A DNA stretch of 64,000 bases, from contig NZ_JAIQDE010000002.1 of assembly GCF_020037015.1 (NCBI RefSeq), forward strand, positions 1 to 64,000. Reading direction: 5' to 3'. Of this stretch, positions 51,301 through 58,879 are shown piece after piece (positions within the stretch are counted from its first letter, which is position 1; every line of letters begins with the position of its first letter). The notes under the pieces are model-generated. The model did no database searches and had not been told where the DNA came from. It worked only from the letters and a program-made list of their open reading frames with translations. This stretch comes from Corallococcus sp. AS-1-6 (lineage in GTDB: Bacteria; Myxococcota; Myxococcia; Myxococcales; Myxococcaceae). A program made the translations under genes and the position numbers.

Positions 51301-52264
51301 GGTGCTGAGCATCCTGGGCATCATGGCCGCGGTGGCCGGGGTGGTCATCCTGCTCTACCTGGCCCTCAGGCCGCACCTGAACCCGGTCCAGCAGTTCGGA
51401 CAGGACTACGCCAAGCCGGCCGGGTTCTTCATGCAATACAAGACGGAGATCGACTACTTCAACGGGTACGTGCAGCAAGGCGAGCCGCAGCGGCTGGGAT
51501 TGACGCTCTCCATCCCCAACGGCAATGGGGCGGTGTTGAAGGTGGGCGCGAACGGGGCGCTCGGCTCCCTGGCGTCGAATGACTACAGCTACGACACCGT
51601 GTTCTTCGCCAGCACCAACGGGACGGGACAGACGGTGATCAACGCGCTGGTCGGCGGCGCGTCGGGCTCGCCCACGCTGATGGCGCTCACCGCCAACAGC
51701 GACAACAGCGTGTCCTTCAAGGCTCCGCTCGCGTCGACCGACTCGAACTACGGCACCCAGCTCTGGAGCGTCGTGCTCAAGGCGAGCCCCGCCCGGGACG
51801 GCCAGTTCTTCTCGTCCGGGTCGTTCTCCATCCAGCGCTACGGCACCTCCGGGCAATGGCTCTCATGGAATGGCCAGACGGCGGTGATCTCGGCGTCCGG
51901 AGGCACCTGGACGGTGACGCAGGTCCCCATGGTGCCGGCGGGCCTCACCATGGGCGACATCATGCTGTACACGTTCTCGCAGGGGCAGGTGTTCAACCCG
52001 GTGCTGACGCAGCCGGGGAGCCAGCCCAAGACGTGGTCCATCACGCCGGTGCTGCCCTCCTGGCTGGTGCTCGACACCTCGACGGGGGCCATCAGCGAGC
52101 CGCCGAACGCGCCGTCCACGCTGCCGCTCACGCCCGCGACGCGGTACACGCTGTCCGTCAGCAACGGCGTGGGCAACGCCCAGGCGGTGACCACCTCATT
52201 CACGGTGCAGGTGGTGGAGTTCGGCACCGACTCGCTCGCCGCGCCGCTCCTGGCCAGCGCGTGA
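48371..52264 (+). CDS. Giant multi-domain protein, paralogue 2, function unknown
   Basis: A 1297-aa protein, the full-length paralogue of the 42068-45880 product; roughly 40% of residues look identical by eye, uncounted. It has the same architecture: beta-rich N-terminus (FRREDGTHSGRLVFQHGGHG, NPQDPRWQAATWVQDALQFT), helical middle (VVQQATMSDFNQVMMYYLP, NGLYWAYTFFRYIS), hydrophobic core from about 768 to 1000 with the last segment from 967 (IGGLAVTTLCSVLSILGIMA), beta-rich region and putative-Ig end (LYTFSQGQVFNPVLTQPGSQ, WLVLDTSTGAISEPPNAPS). It uses more Asn/Gln/Ser codons than the first copy. The start is the ATG with GGAGTC 7 nt upstream; an ATG six codons earlier is possible. A terminator follows the stop. 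Confidence 0.85.
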   Translation: MRASHPTFAVPQAVSPKVASTLHRFRHHALIDAVHGSARTYHVTVKNGRSLQPAPKGTPTTLSVVLGGRRRDRPTALYLDRLPVAAQHFQWDPHRGLLTWNFRREDGTHSGRLVFQHGGHGFVGSIETAGNRVGVEATLAPVSYDCAVALDTGATVTGTPPALQLHWNPQDPRWQAATWVQDALQFTWQVTGTVIVGQETYNIATSFNDLQTQTQWTPATSSMGTVLSSNLVFNMALNSGVSPGADNRSTLSDPSARAIPTVFPYQMAFAVTDEGSTLTGAMLTVNDSQAGTTLGLQGLVVNPSVVGLYTLNGAGSPIAVHGGRLYVQDEEVPTSRLRGSTLHFEGLTQQQQRLTGLPESGTIHFSQDGHSAWMPGQPRGGRRVQATELTAPAHRTAFAAHPVTAVASSAVVNTQLNLTTLANMTQFAFSNNVWADVVQQATMSDFNQVMMYYLPSNLRQTYFGTGQPVLPSWLQTVASMGTNPSQWYQSLATAYLTNVLSTFNEDGADQLNALRAQNWLKTQTAASPVFQVQSTAMYSHEWSNQPQNAALPQYLADQQQNRSTYNQYILADQQKWLAELRATIIDPSALTTMTNIVNTLVTTAVNNGLYWAYTFFRYISSPQELTIIEMMSLGQAADLDGSAFMRQCQTNVALLSLLDPSNVFSQQYISVIQTFQIGNMLPELFDYSANPDDYVYDVQQVMAQIAVQYGNSSDPQVQQAAQEAAKLAADTQLAEYIATMQAAAVGKVGIYGWEQIAPLMAESVTGKVGTLGANLLCMGLGAVGVMGIVYGALGWSELSPTQRTALVSNAASFAIQATSSILKRGVALEAVWDTDATLWDNIRPLFSSDLMSQADARLQSGFQKWLVNDGSIEEYPSEMFGTLFSETAEEDSSLVTKVFGKNLDEFVATRLGAAFAIINLVTGILIALHAQSSLEAAGDWLLVAASGLDLLATAGSWALGAAGIEAIGGLAVTTLCSVLSILGIMAAVAGVVILLYLALRPHLNPVQQFGQDYAKPAGFFMQYKTEIDYFNGYVQQGEPQRLGLTLSIPNGNGAVLKVGANGALGSLASNDYSYDTVFFASTNGTGQTVINALVGGASGSPTLMALTANSDNSVSFKAPLASTDSNYGTQLWSVVLKASPARDGQFFSSGSFSIQRYGTSGQWLSWNGQTAVISASGGTWTVTQVPMVPAGLTMGDIMLYTFSQGQVFNPVLTQPGSQPKTWSITPVLPSWLVLDTSTGAISEPPNAPSTLPLTPATRYTLSVSNGVGNAQAVTTSFTVQVVEFGTDSLAAPLLASA

Positions 52265-52295
52265 GCGGAGAGGGGCTCCGGCCCGATTCGATGGC

Positions 52296-52346
52296 GTAGA
52301 AAAAAGAGAGCGCTCGCCGGCACCTTGGAGTTTTACCGGCGAGCGC
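52296..52346. terminator. Bidirectional terminator after the giant cluster
   Basis: GCGCTCGCCGG (52310-52320) pairs perfectly with CCGGCGAGCGC (52336-52346) around a 15-nt loop. An A-rich tract at 52299-52306 becomes a U-tract when the minus strand is transcribed, so it is a good terminator for the polysaccharide genes and may also serve the giant cluster. Confidence 0.75.
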
Positions 52347-52771
52347 CCCGGGCCGCGTGCCGACTGGCAGGGCCTCGTAAAGTCGCGGCGGATGTAGAGC
52401 GGCCCTGGGGCCTGTCCACGCCACCTTCATGTTTCCTGCCGTCCGCCCCGCGTCCCGTGTCCCGGGCCCCGCGCTCGGCGTCCGCTTCCTTCAAAACCCC
52501 TGCGTACCCGCGGTGATTCCTGCACCCGCCTGATCCGCCACACCCAGGGTGAGCACGCTTGCCGCTTCCGGCAACGCCCGAGGCGCCATTACCACGCCTC
52601 GCCCACCAATCTCCACGAAAATCGAGCTATTCCCATCTATAACCTGCGCACACGCAGGGCGTCATGGGAAAGCCGCCTCCCCATCCCTACGAACGCGCCC
52701 GCCCCCAATTGCTGAGGACGGGCGTGGATTATCCGCACCGGTCTGACATTTCCCGGCCCTGGAGGGCGGTT
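52347..52771. other. Intergenic region, no gene seen
   Basis: About 425 nt between the terminator and the glycosyltransferase stop hold no supported gene; short frames here lack ribosome sites. Two perfect 6-bp hairpins are present: TTGCCG-CTTC-CGGCAA (52559-52574) and CCTGCG-CACA-CGCAGG (52643-52658). The second directly follows a -10-like TATAAC (52638-52643), which has no matching -35. A small RNA is possible but not supported further. Confidence 0.4.
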
Positions 52772-53926
52772 TCAGCCCGGAGGCAGTCCTGCCACCTGGC
52801 GGTACAGCGCGTCATGCCGGGCCACCATCTTCTCCAGGGACAGCTCGCGGGCGACGAAGCCCCGGGCGGCCTTGCCGAGCTTCCGGGCCTCCTGGGGGTT
52901 GGCCAGCAGCCGGCGGAAGGCCTGGGCCAACTGGGCGGGCCGCTCCGGCTCCACCACCAGGCCCCGCTCGCCGTCCCGGATGAGATCCGGATTGCCGCCC
53001 ACGCGGGTCACCACCATGGGCAGCCCCGCCGCCATGCCCTCCATCACCGCGTTGGACATGCCCTCCGCCGTGGAGCACAGGACGCCGAAGGTGGCCTGGC
53101 CGTAGAGGGCCGGCACGTCCGTGCGGTGCTTGAGGAAGTGCACCCCGTCCGCCACCCCCAGCTCGTGCGCCATCTTCTCCAGCCCCGGCCGGCGAGGCCC
53201 GTCCCCCACGAACCACGCGTTCAGCTTCGTCCCCTCATGACGCAGCATGGCAAGCGCGAGCAGCACGTCCTCCTGCCGCTTCACGGGGTGGTTCATGTTG
53301 GCCACGTGGATGACCGTGGGCACGCCGCCGGTGTCGGGCAGCGCGTCCTTGAGCCCCTCCGCCGCCCTCGCGTCGAAGCGCTGGAGGTCCAGGCCGTTGT
53401 GGATGACGGAGATGCGTGACTCGGGCAGCCCCTCCTCGTGGATGAGAAGCTGGCGGATGGCCTCCGCGTTGGCGATGACGTGATCCGCCATGCGCGTCAT
53501 CCGCGCGTGCAGCAGGCGGCGGGCCTTGCCCTGCCAGTGGGACAGGTCCAACCGGCCGACGATGACCTTCGCGCCCGCGAGCTTCGCGGCCGGCACCGCG
53601 AGGATGCTGGAGTAGAAGTCATGCACGTGCACCAGTTGGACCCGGTGCTGCTTGAGCCAGCGGGCCATCCGGTGGATCTGCACGAGCGTGTTGGGCTGCA
53701 CGAGCGAGCCCTTGAGGGAGAACACCTCCGGCGCGTGCCCCAGCTTCCAGACCGACCCCATCAAGGGCCCGGCGTCCTCCAACACCGACACCTGCAACCG
53801 GTAGCTGGAGGGCAGGCCTCGCAGCAGCTCCAGCACCTGCACTTCGGTGCCGCCAATGTGGAACGACCGGGTGAACTGCACCAGGCGAAGGGGCTCCTGC
53901 CCCATCCGCGCATCCTCACGCCGCAT
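52772..53926 (-). CDS. Glycosyltransferase family 4 (GT-B)
   Basis: This 384-aa protein transfers a sugar from a nucleotide donor in polysaccharide or glycolipid assembly. The N-terminal acceptor-side domain begins LVQFTRSFHIGGTEVQVLELLRGL (GG loop of GT4), and the C-terminal donor-side domain has VIHVANMNHPVKRQEDVL (K/R contacts), WFVGDGPRRP and the EX7E-like motif CSTAEGMSNAVMEGMAAGLP. It is a soluble, membrane-associated cytosolic enzyme. The start is MRREDARMGQ; a second ATG (MGQEPL) is seven codons later. Its first codons overlap the end of the upstream O-antigen ligase-like gene by 11 nt, so the pair is co-translated. Confidence 0.88.
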   Translation of the reverse strand: MRREDARMGQEPLRLVQFTRSFHIGGTEVQVLELLRGLPSSYRLQVSVLEDAGPLMGSVWKLGHAPEVFSLKGSLVQPNTLVQIHRMARWLKQHRVQLVHVHDFYSSILAVPAAKLAGAKVIVGRLDLSHWQGKARRLLHARMTRMADHVIANAEAIRQLLIHEEGLPESRISVIHNGLDLQRFDARAAEGLKDALPDTGGVPTVIHVANMNHPVKRQEDVLLALAMLRHEGTKLNAWFVGDGPRRPGLEKMAHELGVADGVHFLKHRTDVPALYGQATFGVLCSTAEGMSNAVMEGMAAGLPMVVTRVGGNPDLIRDGERGLVVEPERPAQLAQAFRRLLANPQEARKLGKAARGFVARELSLEKMVARHDALYRQVAGLPPG

Positions 53927-55199
53927 GCCCAGACCCCTCCCACGTGGCCACCGGCGCCGTCGTCATCGCCGGTTGCCTCCCCACCGCCAGGGCTCGCTCC
54001 CGTGCCTGCGCGATGCGGTGCGCGCTCGCGGCCAGGCCGAAGAGCACGTAGCAGTGCGCGGACAGGATGTAGCCCGAGAACAAGTCACACACGAGGTAGC
54101 CCGCAACCGACGCCAGTAAGGCGCGTGCCAGCCACCCCATCTCCGGGTCCGCCGACGCGGCCGCGGCCCCGCCCACGGCTCCCCCCGAGAACACCAGGAA
54201 GCACAGGAGGCCAATCCACCCGAGCTCGCCGATGACGTCGAGGAAGATGTTGTGCGCCACGTAGGCGCGGTGCGCCTCCGGCGGCGCGTACTGGAACCAG
54301 GCGTAGCGGAAGCCGCCCGCGCCCACGCCGAGCAGCGGCTTGTCCAGGCTCATGCGGCTGGCCACCTGCCACGCGTAGACGCGGCCCATGGCGGACGCGT
54401 CCTCGTGGAACGCCGCCACCGTCTCGTTGCGCTGCCAGAAGCTCTTGGGCGCGAACACCGCCAGGCCCGCGACGAACACCGTGCCCAGCACGATGGCCTG
54501 CATGCGGCGCTTCTCACGGATGGCCCACATGGCCATCGCCACGGACAGGCCGATGAAGCCGCCGCGCGAGTGCGACAGCACGATGGCGATGACCGCCAGC
54601 ACGGCGGACACCGCGCACAGCAGGCGGAACACCCACGGGGTGCTCTTGCGCGCGAGGAACGCCACCGCGAGCGGCACCACCAGCACCATGTTCATGGCCA
54701 TGTGGTTGGGGTCCGCGTACACGCCGACCCAGCGCGAGCGGAAGCCCTCCACCATGTTCTCGCCGACGATGTACCAGTTGATGACGCCAATGGACGTCAC
54801 GATGGCGCCCAGCACCATGGCGCCGGCCACCACCGCCAGCCGCTTGGGCGTGGTGATGACGTTGACGAGCGTCAGGTAGATGGCCGTGAGCTTCAAGAGC
54901 TCCACGCCCTGGAAGCGCGTCACCTCCGGGTTCACGCTCCACGCCACCGAGCAGAACGCCAGCGACGAGAACGCCAGCAGCGCGATGCCCCGCGCGCCGT
55001 CGAAGAAGAGGGGCTCCGCCTTGCCGATGCGGCGCATCACCATCAGGCCCGCGCCGAGCCCCGAGGTCAGCAGCGCGAGCCGCAGCGGCTCCAGCGCGGG
55101 GATCCACTCACCCGGCACCGCGTACATCACCGCCGCGAACCCCGCGAGCATGTAGAAAGCCAGTACGTCGCGACGCTGCTCCACCGCGCCCGGTCCCAT
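53916..55199 (-). CDS. O-antigen ligase/Wzy-like polymerase
   Basis: This 427-aa polytopic inner-membrane protein has about 11-12 hydrophobic segments (AVMYAVPGEW, LALLTSGLGAGLMVM, FCSVAWSVN, LLKLTAIYLTLVNVITT, AVVAGAMVLGAIVTSIGVI, MVLVVPLAVAFLA, VFRLLCAVSAVLAVIAIVL). The Wzy_C/O-antigen ligase signature is SHSRGGFIGLSVAM, followed by GRVYAWQVASRMSLDKPLLG and the GxGAGGFRY-like motif VGAGGFRYAW. It polymerises or ligates lipid-linked glycans at the periplasmic face. The ATG (55199) is chosen over an upstream ATG that would add a Cys/Arg-rich leader. A sigma-54 promoter lies about 110 nt upstream. Confidence 0.83.
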   Translation of the reverse strand: MGPGAVEQRRDVLAFYMLAGFAAVMYAVPGEWIPALEPLRLALLTSGLGAGLMVMRRIGKAEPLFFDGARGIALLAFSSLAFCSVAWSVNPEVTRFQGVELLKLTAIYLTLVNVITTPKRLAVVAGAMVLGAIVTSIGVINWYIVGENMVEGFRSRWVGVYADPNHMAMNMVLVVPLAVAFLARKSTPWVFRLLCAVSAVLAVIAIVLSHSRGGFIGLSVAMAMWAIREKRRMQAIVLGTVFVAGLAVFAPKSFWQRNETVAAFHEDASAMGRVYAWQVASRMSLDKPLLGVGAGGFRYAWFQYAPPEAHRAYVAHNIFLDVIGELGWIGLLCFLVFSGGAVGGAAAASADPEMGWLARALLASVAGYLVCDLFSGYILSAHCYVLFGLAASAHRIAQARERALAVGRQPAMTTAPVATWEGSGHAA

Positions 55200-55276
55200 G
55201 TACGCCACCCCTTCGCTGTCGGTCGCTCGTCCCGTCACACGCGTGCCCCTGGCCCTCGTGGATTTCCGTTGGCCGC

Positions 55277-55296
55277 GTGCGAACCACGGTTCGCAC
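55277..55296. repeat. 20-bp palindrome, putative operator
   Basis: GTGCGAACC (55277-55285) - AC - GGTTCGCAC (55288-55296) is a perfect inverted repeat with only 2 nt between arms, better suited to a dimeric DNA-binding protein than to an RNA hairpin. It lies 78 nt before the Wzy-like start codon and just downstream of the predicted sigma-54 start site. Confidence 0.65.
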
Positions 55297-55318
55297 ACAG
55301 CTAGCGGGCGAGGGGCAA

Positions 55319-55335
55319 AGCAGCGCGCGTGCCAG
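55319..55335 (-). promoter_or_regulatory. Sigma-54 (RpoN) promoter of the polysaccharide pair
   Basis: On the minus strand CTGGCACGCGCGCTGCT: perfect -24 TGGCAC, GG and GC 10 nt apart, -12 CTGC for TTGC. A transcript would start near 55308, giving a leader of about 110 nt that contains the palindrome. The only base changes from consensus are one -24 flank base and the first -12 base. Confidence 0.7.
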
Positions 55336-55416
55336 AAGATGGCAACGCGGGAGGCCTGTATCTTCGGGCGGTTGCGAGCCCGCCCCCGACCGGCGGGCCG
55401 GGCAAGGCTGAAAAAG

Positions 55417-57078
55417 CTACGGGACCGGGGCGCTCTCCATCGGTAGCACCGCGGAGGCGATCAGATCCAGGCGCCCCTCGCGCAGCCACGCCGGGCCCAG
55501 CTCCAAGAGCAGGCGCGCCAGCGTGACGTTCACCACCCGACGCAGCTCTTCACGCGCGGCCTCCGGCACCTCGGGCGACAGCGCCGCCACCGCGCGCTCC
55601 GCCGCGCTCACGCGCAGGCGAGGCGCCTCCGGGGTGCCTTCGAACAGGCGCTGGCCCAGCTCCACCGTGCGCCCCAGCGGCACGGGCCGCACGTCCACGC
55701 GCTCCTCCAGCACGGCCATGCCCACCACGGCCGCCCACAGCCGCTCCACGCCCAGCACGTCCAGCGACACGCCGAAGCGCGCCAGCACGGTGTGCGCCGC
55801 GTCCTCGGAGCCGCCCAGGAGCGCGCCCAGCGCCGCCACCTGTGCCTCCGCCCGCGCGAGCAGTCCTTCCGAGGCGGCCACCTCCCGCAGCGAACGGAAC
55901 GGGACGGCTTCCGCGCCCGGGACGCGCAGCGCCCGCCGGGGGCGCTTGCGCCGCAGGGCCTCCAGCGCGGCGGCCTCCTCCGGGAGCACCAGCGGCACGT
56001 CGTCCAGCTTCACGAAGGGCGCCTTGAAGAGGCGGTCCGCGCGGTACTTGAGCTGGAGCGTCAGCGTGAAGCCCACCTGGAAGACGCGGCGCAGGGGCGT
56101 GTCCCGCAGCGCCTCCGGCGCCTTCGCGGGGTCGCCGCCCGTCAGGTGCTCCAGGCCCAGCGACAGGTAGTCGCGCACCCACTCGCCCACGCGGCGCACG
56201 GCCTCCAGGTCGCCCGGGTCGCCCAGCTCCGCGACGAGCACCGCGTTGGCCACCTCCCGCAGCTCGTCCTCCGCGTTCATCCGCTCCACGTCGGACAGGT
56301 CCCGGAAGGCCGCCTCCAGGTAGTCCACGTGGCCGCCCGTGGCGGTGAGCGCGGGCGTCCCGGGCCCGGTGGGACGCGGCGGCACGTCCACGCGGCTGAA
56401 GAGCGCGAGCGCGTCCTCCAGCGACGGGAAGCCCAGGTCGGCCAGGCGCGCGCGGCGGAACTGGAACGCGGTCTCCTCCAGCTCGGAGGGAATCTCCCAG
56501 CGCACCGCTTCGAAGAGGCGCACCGCCTCGAAGGGGTTCTCCGCGATGAGATCGTTGAGGAGCGCGCGCATGGCGGACATCTCCACGCCCTCCACCTTCA
56601 GCTCCACCAGGTAGCGGCCCTCCGGGGTCTCCAGCGTCACGCCCTGCGGGTTGACGTCCGGGTTCTCCTCCAGGTCGTGGACGACGGTGAACTCCTTGAG
56701 GAGCGTCTCCACCACCTCCAGATCCACCGCGTGCACCTTGCGCAGGAAGTCCTCCTGCTCGTCGCCGCGCGCGGCGCGCAGCCAGGTGAGGACGGCGTGC
56801 GGGTCCAGCTTGTCCTTCGCCCAGCCGCCCAGGTCCACGAAGGTGCGGAACTGCGCGGGCGACGCGAGCTGCACGAGCTCCGTCGTGTCCGCCAGCCCCA
56901 CCTCCTGGATGGTGACGTAGAGGTCCTCCGCGGGCAGCGAGCGCACCAGCGCGGCCGTGTCCTCCGCGTCATAGAGCGCCGCCACCCGCTGGCGCGGGGA
57001 CAGGCGCATCAACCGCTGACGCTCCTCGCGGGGAGCGAGGGGCGAAACACCACCGTTCGTCTTGCCGTTCTGGGACAC
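55417..57078 (-). CDS. DUF6178-like cytoplasmic protein
   Basis: A 553-aa protein, starting GTG, with a helical, Leu/Glu/Arg-rich sequence and no signal or membrane segments. The N-terminus has LSPRQRVAALYDAEDTAALV and RSLPAEDLYVTIQEVG; the middle has VHDLEENPDVNPQG and RYLVELKVEGVEMSAMRALL; further segments are DDVPLVLPEEAAALEALRR and RRVFQVGFTLTLQLKYRAD. The layout recalls myxobacterial DUF6178-family proteins found near housekeeping genes; the function is unknown. It lies 39 nt before engB in the same direction of transcription. Confidence 0.6.
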   Translation of the reverse strand: MSQNGKTNGGVSPLAPREERQRLMRLSPRQRVAALYDAEDTAALVRSLPAEDLYVTIQEVGLADTTELVQLASPAQFRTFVDLGGWAKDKLDPHAVLTWLRAARGDEQEDFLRKVHAVDLEVVETLLKEFTVVHDLEENPDVNPQGVTLETPEGRYLVELKVEGVEMSAMRALLNDLIAENPFEAVRLFEAVRWEIPSELEETAFQFRRARLADLGFPSLEDALALFSRVDVPPRPTGPGTPALTATGGHVDYLEAAFRDLSDVERMNAEDELREVANAVLVAELGDPGDLEAVRRVGEWVRDYLSLGLEHLTGGDPAKAPEALRDTPLRRVFQVGFTLTLQLKYRADRLFKAPFVKLDDVPLVLPEEAAALEALRRKRPRRALRVPGAEAVPFRSLREVAASEGLLARAEAQVAALGALLGGSEDAAHTVLARFGVSLDVLGVERLWAAVVGMAVLEERVDVRPVPLGRTVELGQRLFEGTPEAPRLRVSAAERAVAALSPEVPEAAREELRRVVNVTLARLLLELGPAWLREGRLDLIASAVLPMESAPVP

Positions 57079-57117
57079 GGCGGGGGTGCTACCACAGCGC
57101 GCCCGCCCCCGGCAGCC

Positions 57118-57738
57118 TCAGACGCGGGTGGCCTTGCCGAAGGTGTCCAGCAGCGTGCCCCACACCTCCTCCACGCCCAGCTTCTCCGTGGAGGAGAACG
57201 GGATGACCGCCTCGCGGGGCAGTTCCAACTGCTCCGCCAGCTTGTGCAGCCGGGGCTTGCGCTGCGCCTTCGTCAGCCGGTCCACCTTGGTGGCCACCAC
57301 GAGGATGCGGCGGTTGTGCTCCTGGAGGTAGTCCAGCGTCTGCAGGTCCTCCGGCGAGGGCCCCACCTCCGCGTCGATGATGCTCACCACCACCTCCAAC
57401 CGGTGCCGGTTCTTGAGGTAGGTGGTGATCATCTCCTGCCACTGGGCCTTGTCCGCCTTGCTCGCCCTGGCGAAGCCGTAGCCGGGCAGGTCCGCCAGGC
57501 GCACCGTGTGGCGCACGCCGTCGCGGTCCAGGTCCACGTCGAAGAAGTTGAGCGTCCGGGTGCGCCCCGGCGTGTTGGACACGCGCACCAGCTTCCGCCG
57601 GTTCGTCAGGGCGTTGATCATGGACGACTTGCCGACGTTGGAGCGGCCGACGAAGGCCACCTCCGCGGCGTGGTCCGTGGGCAGCCCCTTGAGCTCCACG
57701 GCGGTGGTGACGAAGCGGGAGTCGAGGATCTTGATCAA
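57118..57738 (-). CDS. engB: Ribosome-biogenesis GTPase EngB/YsxC
   Basis: This 206-aa Era/Obg-type GTPase is required for late assembly of the large ribosomal subunit. G1 is GRSNVGKSS (about 31-39), G2 includes the T of NTPGRTRTLNFF, G3 is DLPGYGFA, G4 is TKVDRL and G5 SSTEKLGV. The C-terminus ends near DTFGKATRV. It starts at a TTG (57738) with no strong Shine-Dalgarno, since the next upstream start in frame is cut off by a stop codon. The gene lies 11 nt after a tetraheme cytochrome gene on the same strand. Confidence 0.93.
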   Translation of the reverse strand: MIKILDSRFVTTAVELKGLPTDHAAEVAFVGRSNVGKSSMINALTNRRKLVRVSNTPGRTRTLNFFDVDLDRDGVRHTVRLADLPGYGFARASKADKAQWQEMITTYLKNRHRLEVVVSIIDAEVGPSPEDLQTLDYLQEHNRRILVVATKVDRLTKAQRKPRLHKLAEQLELPREAVIPFSSTEKLGVEEVWGTLLDTFGKATRV

Positions 57739-57749
57739 GCGGGGGTCAC

Positions 57750-58259
57750 TTACTTCTTCGCCGTGGCCGGAGCCGGCGTGGAGGGGGCCGCGTCCGCGCG
57801 GGTCTGCTTGCGGGCGCGTTCGGCGGACCAGTGGTCGATGGCCTTCAGCGCTTCCTTGAAGTCGAACGGGCGCAGGGACGGCGAGGACGCGTCATGGCAG
57901 GTGCGGCACTGCTTCTCCGACGGGTCCACCAGACCCACCAGCCGCGCCAGCTCCGGGTCCTTCATCACGTAGGACGGCGAGTAGTACTGCCCGCCGCCGT
58001 GGCACGTCTCGCAGGTGACGGCCGAAAGCTGCTGCTCCGCCTGGTCCGGCGCGTGGCAGGACAGGCAGCGCGCGTCCTTCTTCTGGCTGTCCGCCAGCGT
58101 CTCCGTCGCACGGGCGTGCTTGGACTTCATCCACGCGTCGTATGCCTCCGGGTGGCAACCCTTGCAGCTATCGGGGCCCGTGAAGTCCGCGGCGCCGGCG
58201 AGGCCGCCACCGAGGGCGAGCAGGAGGGCGGAAAAGACCCGGAAGGCACGAGGAGACAT
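57750..58259 (-). CDS. Tetraheme c-type cytochrome, periplasmic
   Basis: A 169-aa protein has a signal peptide (MSPRAFRVFSALLLALGGGLAGAA, cleaved near ADF) and four CxxCH heme sites: CKGCH, CLSCH, CETCH and CRTCH. The spacing and extra His residues (YDAWMKSKHA before the second site, HAPDQ after it) resemble multiheme cytochrome c554/NapC-linked proteins and myxobacterial cytochromes of unknown electron partners. It ends in a disordered Ala/Pro/Lys tail. A metal-reduction or nitrate/nitrite-related role cannot be inferred from context; engB follows. AGGAG is 4 nt upstream of the ATG. Confidence 0.85.
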   Translation of the reverse strand: MSPRAFRVFSALLLALGGGLAGAADFTGPDSCKGCHPEAYDAWMKSKHARATETLADSQKKDARCLSCHAPDQAEQQLSAVTCETCHGGGQYYSPSYVMKDPELARLVGLVDPSEKQCRTCHDASSPSLRPFDFKEALKAIDHWSAERARKQTRADAAPSTPAPATAKK

Positions 58260-58394
58260 GCCTTGTGCACGTAGCAGAGGCCCCTGGAGGGGGCAAGGCG
58301 TCTCGTTCGTGATTGAATACCGGGTGGACAGGCGCGTGGCTTGAGGTAACGGACCTTGAGGCGCGCCTGCCTGATCCGCTAGGGAGGAGTCGAG

Positions 58395-58877
58395 ATGCGG
58401 ACCCCCGTGATTGCCGTCCTGTGCGCCGTCGCCGTCCTTGCCTTCTGCCTGCCCGCCTCCGCCAAGCCGTGGCAGGGCATCGAGCCCGGGTCCTCCAAGA
58501 AGGAGGACGTGGTGAAGAAGTTCGGGGAGCCGTCCCGGACCATGAGCCAGGACGGCAAGGAGATCCTGGCCTACTTCTCCAAGGAGGCCATCAAGGGCAC
58601 CACCCAGGCCCAGTTCAAGGTGGACCCGGCCACCCAGTTGGTGGAGCGCATCGACGTGTTCCCCGGGCCCGTCATCGAGAAGGACACCATCGAGAACAGC
58701 TACGGCCCCGCCTGCCCGGCCGGCGCCATGCCCGCCACGCCCTGCTACCTGCGCAAGCTGACGGACGACTTCCGCACCTACTTCCTCTACGTGAAGCTGG
58801 GCGTGGCCATCTTCTTCAACGAGGACGGCAAGACGGTGCAGTCCTTCGTCTTCACCACGCCCAAGGCCGCGAAGTAG
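58395..58877 (+). CDS. Small secreted protein with SmpA/OmlA-like fold, function unknown
   Basis: This 160-aa protein has a signal peptide (MRTPVIAVLCAVAVLAFCLPASA, cleavage near ASA|K). It follows the WQGIEPGSSKKEDVVKKFGEPS pattern seen in the SmpA/OmlA (BamE-like) fold: a G-S/T-x-x-x-V..xxG-xP turn followed by beta strands (EILAYFSKEAIKG, AQFKVDPATQLVERIDVF). It lacks a lipobox, unlike BamE. A Cys pair (CPAGAMPATPC) may form a disulfide. It stops 2 nt before the coaE GTG, so the pair is co-transcribed; AGGGAGGAG precedes the ATG. Confidence 0.6.
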   Translation: MRTPVIAVLCAVAVLAFCLPASAKPWQGIEPGSSKKEDVVKKFGEPSRTMSQDGKEILAYFSKEAIKGTTQAQFKVDPATQLVERIDVFPGPVIEKDTIENSYGPACPAGAMPATPCYLRKLTDDFRTYFLYVKLGVAIFFNEDGKTVQSFVFTTPKAAK

Positions 58878-58879
58878 CC

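Noticed and set aside
42068-52264. Polymorphic toxin with immunity gene
   Set aside because: A Hint domain is seen in such toxins, but here it is internal, there is no variable C-terminal toxin tip and no small immunity gene follows; the downstream terminator is the next element.
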